Origin: Streptomyces sp. T39
GTDB taxonomy: Bacteria > Actinomycetota > Actinomycetes > Streptomycetales > Streptomycetaceae
DNA: 64,000 nucleotides
Assembly: GCF_008042045.1 (NCBI RefSeq)
Contig: NZ_RDBP01000050.1
Coordinates: 121,911-185,910, forward strand
Reading direction: 5' to 3'
The notes under the pieces were generated by a model, which had not been told where the DNA came from, ran no database searches, and saw only the letters and a list, made by a program, of their open reading frames with translations. Positions 62,240 through 64,000 of this stretch are shown one piece after another. Position 1 is the stretch's first letter, and each line of letters starts with the position of its first letter. The position numbers were made by a program, and so were the translations under genes.

Positions 62240-64000
62240 ATGAGGTTTGACGTGCCCGAGAACGGATCCAGCCCCGCGGACGCCTGGTGGAGCGAGGCGG
62301 TGGTCTACCAGATCTATCCGCGCAGCTTCGCCGACTCCGACGCGGACGGAGTCGGCGACCTGCAAGGCATCATCGAGCGCCTCGACTACCTCTCGCAGCT
62401 CGGTGTCGACGTGCTGTGGCTGTCGCCGGTCTACCCGTCGCCGCACGACGACAACGGCTACGACATCGCCGACTACCAGGACATCGACCCGCTGTTCGGC
62501 ACCCTCGCCGACTTCGACCGGCTCCTGGCCGCCGTCCACGAGCGCGGCATGAAGCTGGTCATGGACCTTGTCGTCAACCACACCTCCGACGAGCACCCCT
62601 GGTTCACCGCCTCACGCGACGAAGGGCCCGGCGGCCCGCGGCGCGACTGGTACATCTGGCGCCCCGCCCGCGAGGGCATGCAGCCCGGCACCCCAGGGGC
62701 CGAGCCGAACAACTGGGGCTCCTTCTTCTCCGGCCCCGCCTGGACCTACGACGAGGCCGGCGGCGAGTACTACCTCCACCTCTTCTCCCGCAAGCAGCCG
62801 GACCTCAACTGGGAGAACCCGGACGTCCGCCGGGCCGTCCACTCGATGATGCGCTGGTGGCTGGACCGCGGTGTCGACGGCTTCCGCATGGACGTCATCA
62901 ACCTCATCTCCAAGACCCCCGGCCTGCCCGACGGCACCGTCCACGACGGTGACCGGTACGGCGACGGCAGCCCGCACTACATCTGCGGCCCGAGGGTCCA
63001 CGAGTACCTCGCCGAGATGCACCGCGAAGTGTTCGAAGGCCATCCGCGCAAGCTGCTGACCGTCGGCGAGATGCCCGGCGTGACCGTGGAGGAGGCCAGG
63101 CTGTTCACGGATCCGGCCCGCCGGGAGGTCGACATGGTCTTCCAGTTCGAGCACGTCGGCCTCGACCAGGGGCCCGGCGGCAAGTTCGACGTCCGCCCCC
63201 TGAAGCTGACCGACCTCAAGGCCAGCCTCGGGCGCTGGCAGACCGGCCTCGGCGACACCGGCTGGAACAGCCTGTACTGGAACAACCACGACCAGCCCCG
63301 CGTCGTCTCCCGCTTCGGCGACGACAGCCCCGCCCACCGCGAACGCTCCGCGAAACTGCTGGCCACCGTCCTCCACCTGCACCGCGGCACTCCGTACGTC
63401 TACCAGGGCGAAGAACTCGGCATGGCCAACGCCCCCTTCGCCTCGATCGACGACTTCCGCGACATCGAGTCGCTCAACCACCACTTCGAGCAGACCGCCC
63501 TGGGCGCCGACGAGGACGAGGTCCTGGACGGGCTGCGCCACCGCAGCCGCGACAACGCCCGCACCCCGATGCAGTGGGACGCCACCGACCACGCCGGCTT
63601 CACTGCAGGCACCCCGTGGATCGCGGTCAACCCCGACCACCGCACCGTCAACGCCAAGGCCCAACTGGCCGACCCCGACTCGGTCTTCCACTACTACCGC
63701 CGCCTGATCGACCTGCGCCACACCGAGCCCGCGATCACCCACGGCGACTTCCGGATGCTCCACCCCGACCACGAACAGCTCTACGCCTTCACCCGCCACG
63801 ACGCGGCCTCCGGCACCGAACTGCTCGTCCTCGCCAACTTCAGCGCGGCCGACCTCACCGTCGACCTGCCACCGGGCTGGGAACAGAGCGAAACCCTCAT
63901 CGCCAACGTCCCCGCCATGACCTGGGCCCTCGACGGCCAGCAGCTCAAGTCCGGCGGGAAGTGCCTGGACGTCGAAGGCGGCTACACCGCCAACGGCACC
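62240..64000 (+). CDS. GH13 alpha-glucosidase, 3' end replaced by CBM13 copy (partial)
   Basis: A GH13 oligo-1,6-glucosidase/alpha-glucosidase, cytosolic (no signal peptide). The family blocks are present: VNHTSDEHPWF, GFRMDVINL with the catalytic nucleophile Asp, LLTVGEMPG with the acid Glu, and NNHDQPR. It would hydrolyse isomalto-oligosaccharides made by the dextranase. The domain runs normally to about residue 557 (SETLIANV), near the usual end of the C-terminal beta domain. From 63910 the frame instead reads PAMTWALDGQQLKSGGK, the dextranase CBM13, in frame, to the window edge. Either a fused protein exists or the join is artefactual. ATG 62240 has no strong ribosome site. Confidence 0.85.
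   Translation, partial: MRFDVPENGSSPADAWWSEAVVYQIYPRSFADSDADGVGDLQGIIERLDYLSQLGVDVLWLSPVYPSPHDDNGYDIADYQDIDPLFGTLADFDRLLAAVHERGMKLVMDLVVNHTSDEHPWFTASRDEGPGGPRRDWYIWRPAREGMQPGTPGAEPNNWGSFFSGPAWTYDEAGGEYYLHLFSRKQPDLNWENPDVRRAVHSMMRWWLDRGVDGFRMDVINLISKTPGLPDGTVHDGDRYGDGSPHYICGPRVHEYLAEMHREVFEGHPRKLLTVGEMPGVTVEEARLFTDPARREVDMVFQFEHVGLDQGPGGKFDVRPLKLTDLKASLGRWQTGLGDTGWNSLYWNNHDQPRVVSRFGDDSPAHRERSAKLLATVLHLHRGTPYVYQGEELGMANAPFASIDDFRDIESLNHHFEQTALGADEDEVLDGLRHRSRDNARTPMQWDATDHAGFTAGTPWIAVNPDHRTVNAKAQLADPDSVFHYYRRLIDLRHTEPAITHGDFRMLHPDHEQLYAFTRHDAASGTELLVLANFSAADLTVDLPPGWEQSETLIANVPAMTWALDGQQLKSGGKCLDVEGGYTANGT
63910..64000 (+). repeat. Inverted repeat, right arm, fused to alpha-glucosidase
   Basis: Reverse complement of 58353-58443 and still matching at the window edge, so the true repeat is at least 91 bases. 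The boundary at 63910 lies in a short shared stretch (CCCCGCC), i.e. microhomology. Confidence 0.92.

Noticed and set aside
1..64000. CRISPR arrays, tRNA and rRNA genes
   Set aside because: No regularly spaced repeats of CRISPR type, no tRNA T-arm plus acceptor patterns and no rRNA-like tracts were noticed on reading; a dedicated scan with tRNAscan-SE and a CRISPR finder would settle it.

Overview
The window looks like chromosomal DNA of a Streptomyces or a close relative. GC content is very high with strong third-position GC bias. GTG and TTG starts and 4-base ATGA/GTGA gene overlaps are frequent, iron boxes are of the DmdR/IdeR type, and the gene families (TetR, ROK, DoxX, AA10 LPMO, GH49 dextranase, FG-GAP exoproteins) are typical of soil actinomycetes. 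No rRNA, tRNA or CRISPR array was seen.

Layout. (1) 1-1.2 kb: the left edge cuts a two-gene anti-phage locus, a TIR protein followed by a two-TM plus macro-domain protein, matching type II Thoeris. (2) 1.3-18.2 kb: ordinary chromosomal genes. These are a methyltransferase under an XRE-cupin regulator, a Fic protein with an overlapping partner, a PlsC acyltransferase, a flavodoxin-fold oxidoreductase, a peptidase-E-like protein, a phosphotransferase, a quinone oxidoreductase, GNAT, HEAT-like and DUF2625 proteins, a secreted FG-GAP protein, a secreted carboxylesterase, and a TetR/SDR pair with operator palindromes between them. (3) 19.5-31.5 kb: an iron-regulated catecholate siderophore locus, dhbA-dhbC-dhbE-dhbB-ArCP-SIP, then a second iron box and a lipoprotein-FecCD-FecCD-ATPase-NRPS operon. 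Chorismate would be converted to 2,3-dihydroxybenzoate, activated, loaded on a free-standing aryl carrier protein and passed to the NRPS. The NRPS breaks off inside its adenylation domain.

(4) 31.5-56.2 kb: a patchwork. Intact genes (flavoprotein disulfide reductase, LysR, tandem SnoaL-like exoprotein, DUF1707, O-methyltransferase plus AraC, DUF1963, TPR, MFS plus HxlR) alternate with remnants: a threonine synthase scrap, leucine-rich-repeat-variant scrap, frameshifted TetR, decayed integrase, IS5-type transposase and truncated HNH nuclease. Within it lie an aerolysin-like candidate pore former (42.5 kb) and a three-gene operon (51.5-54.5 kb). That operon's first two products share a C-terminal domain I cannot name; the second also carries an SH3b domain and the third is Ig-like. 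This is the best candidate for an undescribed system.

(5) 56.2-64 kb: polysaccharide use. A secreted AA10 LPMO sits between two DoxX-type membrane proteins, followed by a divergent dextran locus: secreted GH49 dextranase with CBM13, ROK regulator, and GH13 alpha-glucosidase. At the right edge the glucosidase runs in frame into an inverted copy of the dextranase CBM13. The NRPS break at 31.5 kb also coincides with an inverted copy of nearby DNA, so the window shows two similar inverted joins, either real rearrangements or assembly chimeras.
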